Positions 12,940 to 25,665 are shown, numbered from the stretch's first letter. The stretch is 64,000 nt of DNA from Wuchereria bancrofti (GCA_005281725.1 SSBO01000012.1:20349060-20413059), one strand, 5' to 3'. A program made the numbers and translations. The notes: a model not told the origin generated them from the letters alone.

Positions 12940-13245
12940 TGTAAGCATGCGCAAACTGGTACAGCTGGTCTCAAAGTGATACGCATTTATATTGTAGTAG
13001 TATGCTTAAGGCATTAAGCACTAGACAGATAGCACCTGGCCATTTATGGGTGTCCATTTTGAATGAAAGCCGCAAAAAGACGTCATTCCTGGAAAACAAG
13101 AAATCCTTTCTCTTAAATCAAAACCTAATCGGACACCTGCGCTAATTATAACACCCACAAAGCCACTTTTACATGTATGTATGTTATCGTGCGGAAACGG
13201 GCATGCAAAAAAAGGAAAAAGCCAGAAAAGGAAGAGCAGCTGATT
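12940..13245. promoter_or_regulatory. E-box-rich noncoding island (candidate enhancer)
   Basis: This ~300-bp block is clearly less A+T-rich than its surroundings and has no protein-like frame. It contains CAGCTG at 12961-12966, CACCTG at 13033-13038 and 13134-13139, a CRE-like GACGTCAT near 13079, and the 17-mer AAAAGGAAGAGCAGCTG (13226-13242) shared with the island at 8546. It lies about midway between the two HLH genes. Clustered E-boxes near Id-type genes suggest bHLH-responsive control; this is inference from motifs only. Confidence 0.4.
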
Positions 13246-16200
13246 TAATAAATATTATCTGATACTTTTATTTGCATCCGCATCCAATTACAAGATTGCA
13301 TAAATGAATTATTAAAGGTTACAAGGTAACAGATAAAATACGGTTAATTTTTAATTTTTTCTTTCCTTTTTTTCAGTTTAATTTAAAATTTTAAAATCAT
13401 TTGATGAACTAACTGGCAATCACTTGATGAAATGGAAAATATTAAAGGGAAGCATAATAATATATGAGTAATCTTATAATCATACAATGTTTGAATATTT
13501 AAAAGAATTGTAATTTAGCATTGCAAAAACGAAAATATCTTCCTGGCATATGTTAGCAGAAATATCTTATAAAATCAATTAAGCAATATCGAATTTAGCA
13601 ACTATTTTATTGTGTAAGGAATAAAAAGTAATGAAATTTTTCTTATCAAAGTATTACTTTTATTAACAAATCAATTAATACAAATGCAGGTTTTTGCATC
13701 AAAATTCCATTACAATAATATTTAATTTTTGAATTTAAATATAATTTCACATTCATTTTAACCACATTCATTCACTTAAATAATACGCTAATAGTAAATT
13801 AATAAACTGATATTATTTGTTTTTTTTTCTTCTTTTTTGCATAACAAATTAATTGTAAGCTATGAAAAGCTAAATTAAAAATGTACATCTTTTTTTGCAA
13901 AATTTGTTGAAAATTATATTTTGCTAAGTAAATAATTGCATGCATACTTTTGCGCTTATTTGCAATCCAAAATGCAAAAAGTTATTTTCAAATTGTTTGA
14001 AGAAATATTAATCTTATAAAGGAGAAGTTGTTATTGTTGTCATTATTCATCAGGTGCATCACATTCATCCGGTTTCTCATCTCTTTTTTTAGCCTTAATT
14101 CATTTATGGCACATATTTTAAATTTTAAAATAGAAAAATGCAATTATTGAAAGAAGAAGCAATGATAATATATGTTAGCAATGAAATCCGAGTAGTTAAC
14201 TTATTTTAAATGAAGTACCTTTTGCATTATTTGTTGGATAGAGCAGATGATGATAAGCAGACCCCAATTCAATCCAAAGCTTTCGTTGTTGGAAGACTAA
14301 CAGCTGCATAATATAGGCCAGAACCAGTGTTTCTACTTCTGTTCCTGCTGTTGTCATCCATCTGGCGTATACTTTTTGGCCTTAATACATTTTACTTTGT
14401 ACATAACTTAATTGTACTTAAAATCAAATTGTTCCAATTTATTATTATAAAATCCTAATTTGAATTATTTTTAACATTTATTAAAATATTTTCATTGCCA
14501 AAAAAAAAACATTTTTTTTTACTGATGTGATAATATGATTTTTTTTTTGTTTTTGATAGTACCAGTGAATATTATTACAGAAATTGATTAATTGTATATT
14601 GGAATTGAATTATATCGAAATGAATTAAGTCGGTGTAACCAAAGGTTACAGGTAACATCTGGATAAGTACTTCTTAAAACTGATCTAATATATTCAGGTG
14701 TTTACAAAAAAAGAAAAAAGTGAAAGAGACAGAAAGAGAGAGAGGGAGAGAAAAAGAAAGAGTTTGGTCTAGAAAGAACAAACAAACATCAAAGTACATA
14801 TACCGATCAACATTTTGTTCATCAACTTCAAAGGTACTTCAAAATCACGACACAGGTTTATACTTCATCAAGGAGGAGGGATTGTGTCGTAAATTTGCAA
14901 TTATGAACTGTTGTTATGCGTATGTTATGCATATTTTCATTATTCCATTGATGAGTTTGTAACATATTATCGATAAAATTAAAAGTTCTTAACATCGTTA
15001 TACATCCGTCGTTAATAGTTTACTTTTAATTACTTTAATTACTTTTGCTTTTGATTATTACTTTACTATTTACGAAACAAAAAAAAAAAAAGTATGTGTC
15101 AATAAAGCAAAAACTTAGCAGTTTTCATATAATTTTTTAAAAAAATTTTAAAAACCTCGGTTTTTTTCATTATTTTTAATTTTTCCTTCAATTTTTTGGA
15201 TTTAATTTGGATTTTAAACTTAGCAACAGCTAAATAACAATCATTTTTATTAATTCACTCAAATACAATTATTTCTAATTGTGATAACGCTTGTATTTTA
15301 TACTTATACTCATTGCTACTCTTAATTTTTAATTGAATTTAATTTTTAGCTCCTCAGATTAATTTCGGTATTTAGCATAAAAACTATTTTTTTTAATTTA
15401 TTAGAGAAGTTTATTAAAATTTATCCAAAAAAAAAGCTTTTTTTTAACTTATTGTTTCTATTAAAAAGCAGAAACTGCAATATTTTGATTATCGGATTTG
15501 CATCTATGCTAATATCATAGTACCATAATAGCTTTTTGCAGGTGTTGCATGCTTAATATATGATCTTTCTGCTTGTCAGCTGCACATACCTTTACATTTG
15601 ATTATTGGTACAAATGACTTTATATATCTTTTCTATTCCATTAATCTCTTCTGCACCTCTAATCAATTTTTTTTTTCATTTTTAACCTATAACCTTATGA
15701 TATTTGCTATTATATAGATTTATTAAAGTTTTATCTTTGTACAACTTTACTCTTGATTAGATTTATTTAACAAATTTTTTATTTAAAATATTTTTGGTTT
15801 ATTAATTTAATCTTTTTTTTTTCTTTCTAAATTATTATTTTAGTATCTCTTATAAATCTTATAAAATCTCTTATAAAATTTTATCAAAATTTTATTAATT
15901 ATAATATTTTTTTTTCTTGAAGTGTATTTGGTTTAATTTTACATTTTAATTGTACATATTTAATCTCAACTAAGATTTTAGTTTCAAAAATTTATTTCAT
16001 GCACGAATGTTTTATAATGAATTGTTAATTTGAAAAAATTCCTGAAATTTGTCAAAAACAAATTGTATTTTGGTTTTGATTGTCACACTTTTGTTTGACG
16101 AGCAAATTTCACCACTTTTCATGTCACAATGTATTCGGGCGTGGTCCTAGTGTCAAATGATGATGATGAAGAAAAAGAGGTCGAGTTGAGGGGCGGTCAT

Positions 16201-16644
16201 TGTATTTCACAGAGTCCGTTAGTTAGGACAAGATGACAAGAGGAGAGAGACAAGGGCATCTACTATGACACACTGATGTGTCGTGCTTTCTCTATCCTAT
16301 CAGAAAAGTATAATCCTAACATTTCTAAGTGATCCGATCAATTCCTTTACTGTCTTTTTTTTTTTTTTTTGTCATATTTAAAAGATAGTAAGAAATCTTT
16401 CAAATTATTAATTATTCATACTAAGCAATTCTTTTTTTTTTCGTATCTGATCAACGTTAGATGATAATTCGATTAGATCATTTAAGTTATTTCGACAAAA
16501 TTTCCATGAAACATATTCATCATATCTGATATGAAAAGTGATATTTCATTAATGTAAAATTACTACATTTTATCAACTGTATGTGAACGATACCTACAAG
16601 TTTAACTATTTCATTTTTTTGAAAAAAATGAAAAATTGAAATTA

Positions 16645-16651
16645 TTTTCAG
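16645..16651 (+). promoter_or_regulatory. candidate SL trans-splice acceptor of HLH gene B
   Basis: TTTTCAG, a perfect nematode 3' splice site, lies 9 nt before the ATG at 16661. No coding exon is visible upstream, so trans-splicing of a spliced leader is the simplest reading. Confidence 0.6.
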
Positions 16652-16660
16652 ATACTTATC

Positions 16661-16746
16661 ATGTCTTTATTATCTTCACATCCATTAATAACAGAAGGAA
16701 TATCAACTCCTTCAACACTATCACCATCTACATCATCATCATTATC

Positions 16747-16781
<35 letters not shown>

Positions 16782-17471
16782 TGTCATCATCATCATCAAC
16801 AGATTTTTCCACTCATTCACAATCATCCCAATGCAAATTTTCAAACTGTTATGAAATACCATTGCAAAATGGTCGTGTAAATAAAGTGTCATGCAAACGA
16901 CGTGAACATAAACGAACAATTGCTAAATTACGTCGCATGTTACCGCATGAAAAAAATGTGATACAATGCTCAGAGTTGGAGCTTATCAATCATATCATGG
17001 ATTATATTATCTTTCTTGAGGTTTGATCATAAATTTTAATTTAAATTTCAACTCATTTCACGGCTAAAATTAGTCAATATTAAGTTAAGAAAGAGAATTA
17101 TGCTAAGATGTGATATTAATATTACCTAGAAGTTGTGGAAATTCATATCTCCCATAAATTTATACTTATTATTCATTTAGCAAATTTGTACTTCTTTGTC
17201 GAAATTTTAAATTTAATTTGATTTGTTTCAATTTAGATTTAATTTAAACTTAATAAGTAAATTAGATTTTTCTTCTGTTTCATTCAAAAATATACTAATT
17301 TGATGATGTGACATTTTTTAGGAGATGTTACGATCACAAGAAAATATAACCGATGAGAATCATTCATCAACAATCGACGTCACAAATCTGAATAGAGCAT
17401 TATCACGATTTCATTTACGTAGCACCAATAAACGACGACCTTTAAGACCTAGCAAACAAATATGTACTTAA
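16661..17471 (+). CDS. Id/Emc-like helix-loop-helix protein B (2 exons, 169 aa)
   Basis: Exons 16661-17020 and 17322-17471 (donor GAG|GTTTGA, acceptor TTTTTTAG|GAG) join in phase 0 to 169 residues. Residues ~15-55 are almost all Ser/Thr, encoded by a TCA/TCT repeat that could be length-variable. Residues ~81-120 form the HLH: helix 1 ends KLRRMLP, the loop is HEKNVIQCSE, and helix 2 is LELINHIMDYIIFLE. Loop length matches vertebrate Id. The preceding KRREHKR stretch is basic, but I do not see the canonical E-box-reading Glu, so an Id-like dimerisation partner is more likely than a DNA binder; this is less certain than for gene A. The intron lies directly after helix 2 in phase 0, exactly as in gene A. 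The C-terminal exon is basic (STNKRRPLRPSK). An alternative donor at 17464 could splice to a third exon at 17658. Confidence 0.8.
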
Positions 17472-17719
17472 AAATGTTATTTTGCAACTTAATAATTGGA
17501 AATATAATAATAATTCAAATTATTTGTCTGAAATATATAAAATTTGACTTGTAATTTAATATGTAAGATTCATATCTGTCAGATTTAAATTTAACTTTAT
17601 AAGTTTATAAATTATCATATTATTATTCCTCATTTTGTATTGTTGATTTATTTGCAGTTATATGTCAGAGTTCAGTTATTAGAAATATTCGAAGTTCCCT
17701 GAAATATTTTTGTTTTATC

Positions 17720-17725
17720 AATAAA
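17720..17725 (+). other. candidate poly(A) signal of HLH gene B
   Basis: AATAAA about 250 nt after the stop codon at 17471. It would fall inside the possible alternative third exon. Confidence 0.4.
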
Positions 17726-18235
17726 GAAATCTTTACTGCAAACACTTTCATCACTTAATAATGAATCCAATAGTTAGCCAAATTCAATTTAACGTAATCA
17801 CTAAACAAACCAAAATTCGTGAGGAAAAAAAAAGATCTTTCAAAAGTTAACCAACTAAAATTAGAAATAATCATTCATTGAATTTTATTTTAATTTGCTT
17901 TAAATCATTTGAATTCAATTTAGACTTATACCATCATTTTTATACATATACTTGTCTCGAAAATTTGTAAATTAACACTTTGCACAAACTAACAATCAAA
18001 TCTGAAAATAAATAATGGACCAGAAATACTTTTAATTAAAATATTATTTTATTTCATTTCTTTTCCTCAAAATTTCAATAAATTTTATAACACTTATATA
18101 TTTTCATCAAGAAAAAATATCATTAATAACCTAAAATTCGTTTTTTTTTTTTTTTTTGTTATTGTTAGAATTTATGACAAATGATTATGTTGACATATGG
18201 TGTAATGTGCAACAGTTACTCTACTCAATTATTTC

Positions 18236-18254
18236 CAGGTGCACTGCACAGGTG
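18236..18254 (+). promoter_or_regulatory. paired CAGGTG E-boxes downstream of HLH gene B
   Basis: CAGGTG at 18236-18241 and 18249-18254, with a third (CACCTG) at 18392-18397. The paired arrangement with 13-bp spacing resembles the pair downstream of HLH gene A (7730-7746, 11-bp spacing). Confidence 0.4.
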
Positions 18255-20339
18255 TCCTTATATACTTCATAAACCCATATGATAAGTTTTATTTACATCC
18301 CGCATATTTGCAATAATCCATAACATTCATTTCTGTTGTATGGAGAGATTCCGATAATTCAACTACTACATCCATCTGGTATAATAGATTGCACCTGGTT
18401 GTAAAATTAAATTCATCAAACAATTTTGTATTTGATAATTAGCAAATAATTTAACACGCCAACTTTTTTTTTTGTAATACTTGGTATAATAATATTTCAA
18501 ATAATTTATTGCTAACATTTATATGTCTGAGTTTTCTTTTTTTTTGATATAACTATCCATATTTTAAATAAACAATAAATAAACAAATTAGTGTATTTTC
18601 AAATATTCATTAAATTTAAAAATTTTTGAAATATCTGTAAATTTTTAAATACATAGATTAAACATTTAGGTATCAAAAAAATTCAACGATGATTATTTGA
18701 AACAGATAACAAATACGAATATGCTATCTAGGTTTAAGGTGATTAAAGTAATTTCTAAAGTATTGTAAGTAATCGCAGAAGGATAAACAAAATGGACATT
18801 AATTAGATACTTAAATAAAAAAGGTGCCAAAAAGTTTTTACAAGCTTTTAATATAAAAATATTTTTTTTTATTCTGAGTCATTTTTTACTTTTCAAATCT
18901 TCGCTTACCTACTAATTTTTACTTTTTAACTAATTAGCATTAACAAATGTAACTTTTTTAAACCAGAAAGTTTTTAAATTTTTAAAATTTGCTTTACTAT
19001 GCAAAAGTAATCAGCAGTAATATGTAAATCAAACGCAAGTAATAAAAAGTTCAAAGGATTCAATTTGAATTATTTGATTAATTTTCGAGCAATTGTAATT
19101 TATACTTCTCGTTATTTTATTGAATTTTAATTAATTGCAAATTTAACAATAACAAGAAATATATTTTATGAGAGGAAGAATATCCATAAATATGCAATTT
19201 GCGCAAAGTGATGCAGCAAAATGTAAGGAACAAATAGTCATAAAAGAGGGTCATCGAGGAACAATTTGCGGTGTTTTTGAAAAGAGAAAAAGAAAAAGGT
19301 TTAGTTCAAAAATATCGATGTCCACCCGCTTGTCCATTTATTATTTGTCCATCTCCTGAACAATTACCGTATTCTAATAATTGTGAACACACAAAGACTA
19401 AATGAATGTTCAATTCTTGCATGAAACGATTTTGTGCGGTATCTTTGTTAAAAGATACCAGTGGCGGTGTTGCAGTTAATTTAGAAAGTGATCGTTTGCA
19501 TTCGATCAAATTGTCCAAAATTAATTAACAATGCTAAAATGGGCATCGTTGATGTTTGTCTCTTCTTGGGACCAATTATTATTATTGAAATTCTATTCTG
19601 TTAAAGAAAAATATTGTCTTAATAAATTTTATACGTCAGTTATTAAACAAAAAATTTTTATTTAGCAAATTCCAATTTACAATTTGTGATCGTTTCTAAT
19701 TTCTTTACAGCAATGCTCATATGCAATTGTAATTTTCATGCAACGCAAATGATATAGTTCCTAAAAATTTCGAAAAAATTTAAAATGATTTTAATGACTT
19801 TTTATAATTTGAAATTTTTGACAAAATATGCTAAAATGATAAAGCATAAATATGAACGAAAACTATTGTAACTACAATGATCTTTCACCAATATTTTATT
19901 ACTTGAAAAGATATCATCAACAGATTAGATTAAACATACAATAACAAAACGAAATTTTAAGCTAATAATCACATGTATAAATCATCAATGATGGCTTACA
20001 TATTTAAGCATATGCATATATCTGGTCAGTTTGTTGGAATATTTCATGAAGTAATTAGCATAAATGTCATTGATTAGCTCATTAATGCTTGCTTCAGTTA
20101 TTCAAATGATGATGGATGTTTTGTTGATGTTTAAGTGGAAGAGGAAGAAAAGGAAAGTGGATTTCAATGATGCAACAAACATCGCATCATCCTGAAATGA
20201 GTGCAGTCATCAGGAAGTGCTGCTCCCGAGCAGCGGGTGGTCTCATTTCTACCAGAAGCTATGACTAAATTCAAAACCATACACCACTCAATTTCATGCT
20301 ATATGCCCCGGGAACACATGGAACAACCAGATGCTACCG

Positions 20340-20475
20340 TTAATAGCAACCATTATCATCATTATATTCACTCATTATATTCATTTTTGATTTTTCAATG
20401 CTTTCATCATCATCATTATATTATCATTATCATCGTTATCACCATCATTATCATTATCATTATCATCATCTATAA
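20340..20475 (+). repeat. ATC/ATT trinucleotide-rich array
   Basis: Imperfect ATC/ATT units, densest from 20405 to 20470. An open frame through it is a repeat artefact. Confidence 0.75.
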
Positions 20476-23400
20476 CAAGATCTTTTTTTACAGCCTCAAA
20501 ATTTAACTTACACTAATTTTTGTATCATATTAAAAGACCAATTTTAAATTGATGACAATACGTATTTGATATCAATTGATTCAGTAAAATAAAACTATAA
20601 TTTTGATAATTTAAGTGTGGTGAATATTTGACAGAGGAAAAGTTTTCAAAGTTATTATAATTATTAATGGATAAAAGCAAGCACATCTTATATGTAACAT
20701 TCAATTTAAATTAATTTTAGATTAGAAAGTTTATTCATTGCTGAAAATATTGATAAAAATCATCATCATCCTGCTTGAAAATATGTCCAATTGCAAATTT
20801 CAAATAATATCTAACTATTAATGGGCGTCTACCATTCCATATTACAGTTGCAGTGTTAAAATTGCATTTAAATTTTGCCTTAAATACCTGAATAGTTTTT
20901 ATTCTTAAATACTTGAATAGTTGAATAGTAGTTATTTGCCCAAAATGATTCGAAAAATTTCAACTGTTTATTTTGAAGAAAAAAAAAATAATTACGAAAT
21001 GTCACAAAGTAAAATAATATTATTACGTTCAATAATCACAGCTACAACAACAACAACAAATTCCAACTGCAATATATTTGTGCTCTAAAATCAATGATGA
21101 CAAAGTATTATGTACTAGATTATAGTTTAATTTTTTCCCATCATATCTTATCATTTTTTTACATAAAAAAAAATGATAATATCACATGGAAGCTGAGATT
21201 TTCTCACGTACTTTATCAGTTAATTAATTTAAATGCTGAAACATATAATTAATGGTAATTTGATCATTCAAAATGAGTTTTATTTTTTCATATTTTGCAA
21301 GTTTATTCGGAATTTACAATTTTAAAATAACTGTAACTTTGAGTAAGTAACATTTTAGATACGCTTATTGCATTACTTACTTTTTCATTTGGTGTTTTTA
21401 TGCTTCTTTTTTTTTTTTGCGATTTAACTTCACTTTCTTCTTCAATGCTTCTCGCATTTATTTTCACAATTGTAGCACATTTAAGCCAAATAAATCAAAC
21501 TCTATGTAAGCCTAAATAAAATAAACATTTTGAAAAATTTTAAAAGACAAATATATTAAATATATTGTAGTACTTAATTAGCCTTCAATATAAAGCTTTG
21601 AAATGGAAAAATTGAATGTAAAGGGCACGACCTCATATCGTAAAGTGTCTACAATAAATCTTCCAGCAAACAAATATTGAGCGCAACATGCACACACACA
21701 CACACACCTGTGCAGCTGCGCATTATCAGGATGGGAAATCAAACGATGTTGCACTTCACTTCAACCTCAAATTTGCATTTCATTTTGTTAATGTGCATGG
21801 GAAAATGTTAGCAAATTTGTTGTTGACATTTGGTATTGCAATGATTAATATCAATGTTGTGGAAAAAATATGAATACATTCATGTAATTATCAATTTTAA
21901 CATTTCATTGAGTTTCTAATAAATTAAAAATAATATGCTATTTTGGAACGCTATAATGCATTATAATTAACAAAATGGTTAATAAAATCGTTGTTAAATT
22001 TCATTATCTTCATGAAAAAAAAAGTACCATAATTGATTAAATTTACTTCAGTCTCAAGTTAATTTGAAAAAAAGAAAATTCATTTGAATATTAATTTAAA
22101 AAAATTGTGGTTGAAAATGAAAATCTTTGCTTAAAAGAATTTACTGTTTTTTTTTTTGTGCGCTATAGTTTTATTTTATTTTTTAAAGTTAAAAGTAAAA
22201 AAAATTTCATCTCCAGGATTTTGTTTTTCAGTAAAAATTTGATCGTTTTTTCTAGCAAATTAAAAATTTCATTTTGAACATTTCCACTCATAACTCATAC
22301 AAATTGATTTATTCTTTTAACATAATTTATTCTTATATAATATGTCGTAAAGTCTGCTTTTTCTTTTGCTTTTTTTTTTTTTGAAATCCTGTGAACAAAT
22401 ATTTAAATTAACTGTGATTATTCGAGACCATCACGGTTAGTGATCATGATCTATGATTATTCAAAGATTATCACGATTATTGATCATGATTATGATTATG
22501 ATTAAATTACATCGATCATTTCATCATTTGAATATGTTTTTTTTTTCTTGAACTAATGAATCATTCAGCATATATAATAAAATCATTGAGCAAAGGTCAA
22601 CGCTGGTCAAGCTTACCTTTTGGCATCAAGTTTCTACCGCCTTGTTGACATTTCTCACAATCTCATAAAAAGGAAACCTTTTGTTTGAAGCCTAAAGGAA
22701 ATATTTGCAAAAGCTATTGACATCAGAAGTGTCCCATTGGAAGGAGTACTTTATATGTTCCAATCATAATTTACCATTCCATTTCTTAAACCTTCTACTT
22801 TTCCACTTTTTGCCATCGCAAATATATTAAATAATTTTAGAAACAAATTTTAAAAACAATTTCTTTTTTCAAGGAATTATCTTCAAGTAATTAAATCAAA
22901 TCAATAAGTAACAAGAAAAAGTACACACAACGACATATAAATATTATCGGTGAAAGGGTATGACAGAAATGATTTTATGGATGCATCTCCTTGAGCAGTA
23001 GTAAATGCCCTTGAACTTGCGCAGTAGTCGCGATCATCGTCATTACCGCTTGTCAGTGGTTTCTAATTTTTAATGCCCTTTCTACTCAAATGATCTATAA
23101 TTACCTTTATATCTGACAACTTCACAATTGAATGTAGGAAGAGATAAGAGAGGAAGGAATCCTGCTAAGATAATATGATTTCTTAAAATAAATTATCATT
23201 AAATTTTGCGCAAAGGTAGGCGATTGCGCTCAAAGTCATTGATAAAATTAAAGTTGAAACTAATTTTTAAAAATTTCACACACACACGCACATACAGAAC
23301 TATCTCATTTCCGCTTTTATTAGCAAATAAATAAGTAAACGAATGAATAAATCTAGTGATAACTTATTTAATTTAAATTTTTGTTATCACTTTATAATTG

Positions 23401-24353
23401 CACATTGGGATGAATAAATTAACATGCAAAATATGTTAATTAAAGCACAAATGTATGTATTGTTATCATACGACTGATTAGATCATTAATCTTTTTTTTT
23501 CTTCAAAATTGCATTTGCAAATAGAATGTAACCTTCAACTTGTCGAAGAAGAAAGAGAGAAAGTGTATGAGAGAGAGAAAGGTTAATTATTTTGAAGAAA
23601 AAAAAACGAAATGTGACGATGAGTTTAGATGTATTTTCTTTTTTCCTTTTCTTTTTTTCTTCTTCTTTTTAATTTCTTTTTCCACCTGTTAAAGATATGA
23701 GAAAACTATTAGATGAAGAAAAGTGGAAGAAAAGAAAAGAAAAAATAAATTAGAAAAAGAGGAAGAGACGATGAAATGTTGACAATGAAAATTGTACTGA
23801 ATGAATGAATTAATGGTTGAATGATTGGATGATTGGATCGCTAAGCAATTTCCGATTCTTTTAATAGTCAAAAAGTTGAATAGAAATGACAATAAAAATA
23901 ATTATCGAAGGTAGGAAAAGGTTAGCAAAACGGAAAACAGAAGGAAAGGAAGGACATTGATTGCAAAATTGAAAAAAGCATATTTTATAAAATAATATTT
24001 TCAGAAAAGGGAAAAAGAAGGAAAGAAAAAAAAGTAAAAGAAATGAAGAAAGTAAAAAAAAAAGAAATGCAAAATTTATTTTATTTTATACAGTTTTTCA
24101 TTTCCTTTTTTTGTTATTCAAAAATTTCGATCTGACAATAACCATATTTTAACATCAATGAAATTGTATGAAATTTGAAATTATTGATGCATTTTCTGGT
24201 TGCTTTTTTTTTAGCAACAAATAACAGGAAAGTAATATAAGCATTGATATGCATTACGGATTAGTGAACGATGAGAAAGATCAATAAAGATTTAATTGAG
24301 TATTTGAAGCAATCCATTCCATATTAATAAAGTAAATGAAAAATCCGGAATGC

Positions 24354-24431
24354 AAATAAGATCAGAATAATTGCAGTCCAAACAAGATCAAAATAACTGC
24401 AGTCCAAATAAGATCAGAATAACTGCAGTCC
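24354..24431 (+). repeat. 26-bp tandem repeat, three copies
   Basis: Units 24354-24379, 24380-24405 and 24406-24431, each of the form AAAYAAGATCARAATAAYTG followed by CAGTCC. Only a few substitutions separate the units, so it is a recent minisatellite. It lies 1.3 kb upstream of the cyclase gene. Confidence 0.9.
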
Positions 24432-25659
24432 ATCATTTATGAACATTTACCTTCAGGAATTATTAGATAGGCTTTCAGGAATTACTGATGATGAGCAGCA
24501 AAATGTTTTGCCTTTACAATCATTCTACAATCAGAATTAAATAATTTGAAAAAATAAGTAAAGTTAAGAAATGACAAGCATATTTCTGAACATAAAGTTT
24601 TTAACGATGTTTACTGCATCACTTCTGCATTACATTTCGACTTTTTAAAAACTCTGATCACTTTACTTAACCTTTGAACCTTTAAAAGGATAGATCAAAG
24701 CTTATCTTTTCTTGATATCATTATTACTGTGTCTACTAATACTTTTGATACAACTATTTTTGCATCACATTCAGTTATCATCATTGATGCAACTAGAACT
24801 ATATGCTAACATGCTTAATGCACGCAAAACTGCATGCTAATATATCCGATGGAAGTGCATTGAATGCATGCATTTGTAAATCGGATGCAAGTGAAGATAA
24901 ATAGCTCATTTCAAGGTAGCCATTATTAGCTGTCGTTATTATGCAAAGGTGGAAGTTAATTGTCATTTCATCTGATGAAGCAACCAATCAGCGCAAATCA
25001 CTAATGAAGATGAGCAATTTGTACTTTACCACTTACCTCTTCGTTGCTAAGCTCATCCTCATCCATTGTAATGAGATAGAAGTTTGTTATTAAAATAAGT
25101 TAAGTCAGTTCTCAAATCTGTTATTTATGTTAGGAATCGATTTTACAACTGAATGTGTTGAATTAGAAAATATTGTCAATTGATTTTTAGTATCAACGCT
25201 TATCGTAAATAGTTATATTATTATTTATCCTGAAATAGCAATATCATTACTTAACATGATTAGCTATATTATTACTTCTTGCAATGTTTTAAAAAGTATG
25301 TTTATTTAAATTATTCTTAAGATATCACTGTTTCAAGAAACTATTTGCAATTATTTCATCACTTTTAAGATAAGTTTGATCTATTCTTGAGAAAATGATT
25401 AGCATTTCTTTCCAAACTTTCAAAACTTTAAAAGTCAGTTTTAAAAATTACTTCATTTTAATTGATATTATATTGATAAATGATTAAATGCTGAAGATTT
25501 AATTTTTTATACGAATCTAATTTATCATTTTGCTCATCTATCTTTTTCATGTCTTAAATTTGTCCTCATTTTTTCATGAGTTTATATTATTTTTCCAACA
25601 AATCAAATTGCTGTCATACAACTGTAAAGACTAAGAAATAAACTTCAAGTGAGGTAAAA

Positions 25660-25665
25660 TTTCAG
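25660..25665 (+). promoter_or_regulatory. candidate SL trans-splice acceptor of the guanylyl cyclase
   Basis: TTTCAG ends 22 nt before the ATG at 25688 and follows an A/T-rich stretch, with no upstream exon recognised. Confidence 0.5.

Larger units (their letters stand above)
6846..16640. other. long intergenic region between the two HLH genes
   Basis: Apart from the tRNA at 10887-10958 I see no gene. Open frames at 7912, 8454, 11624, 12577 and 14720 are short, mostly start at near-cognate codons, and show no domain or splice context. The region does hold E-box-bearing islands (7730-7757, 8440-8700, 12940-13245), isolated CAGGTG sites at 14051 and 14695, an ATT array (10101-10255) and a GA tract (14725-14765). 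The segment 16130-16300 is less A+T-rich and lies just upstream of HLH gene B, so it is a promoter candidate. Confidence 0.6.
17472..25655. other. intergenic region between HLH gene B and the guanylyl cyclase
   Basis: No gene supported. A reverse-strand frame at 19306-19518 reads somewhat protein-like but has no recognisable domain and no splice context; I leave it uncalled. Noted: CAGGTG pairs at 18236-18254 and CACCTG at 18392, 21705 and 23683; a less A+T-rich patch at 20190-20350 with the palindrome GCTGCTC-CC-GAGCAGC; CA repeat near 21691; purine-rich tracts at 23540-24065; 26-bp tandem repeats at 24354. The segments 22600-23060 and 24790-25000 are also more mixed in composition. Confidence 0.55.

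Noticed and set aside
16636..16919. Poly-Ile, poly-Met and Ser-rich frames over the TCA repeat
   Set aside because: Only the Ser-rich frame continues into the HLH domain. The others are alternate readings of the same triplet repeat.
19168..19518. Two opposing ~65-70 codon frames
   Set aside because: The reverse frame looks mildly protein-like but has no family resemblance, no splice partners and no promoter evidence. I note it only in the intergenic entry.
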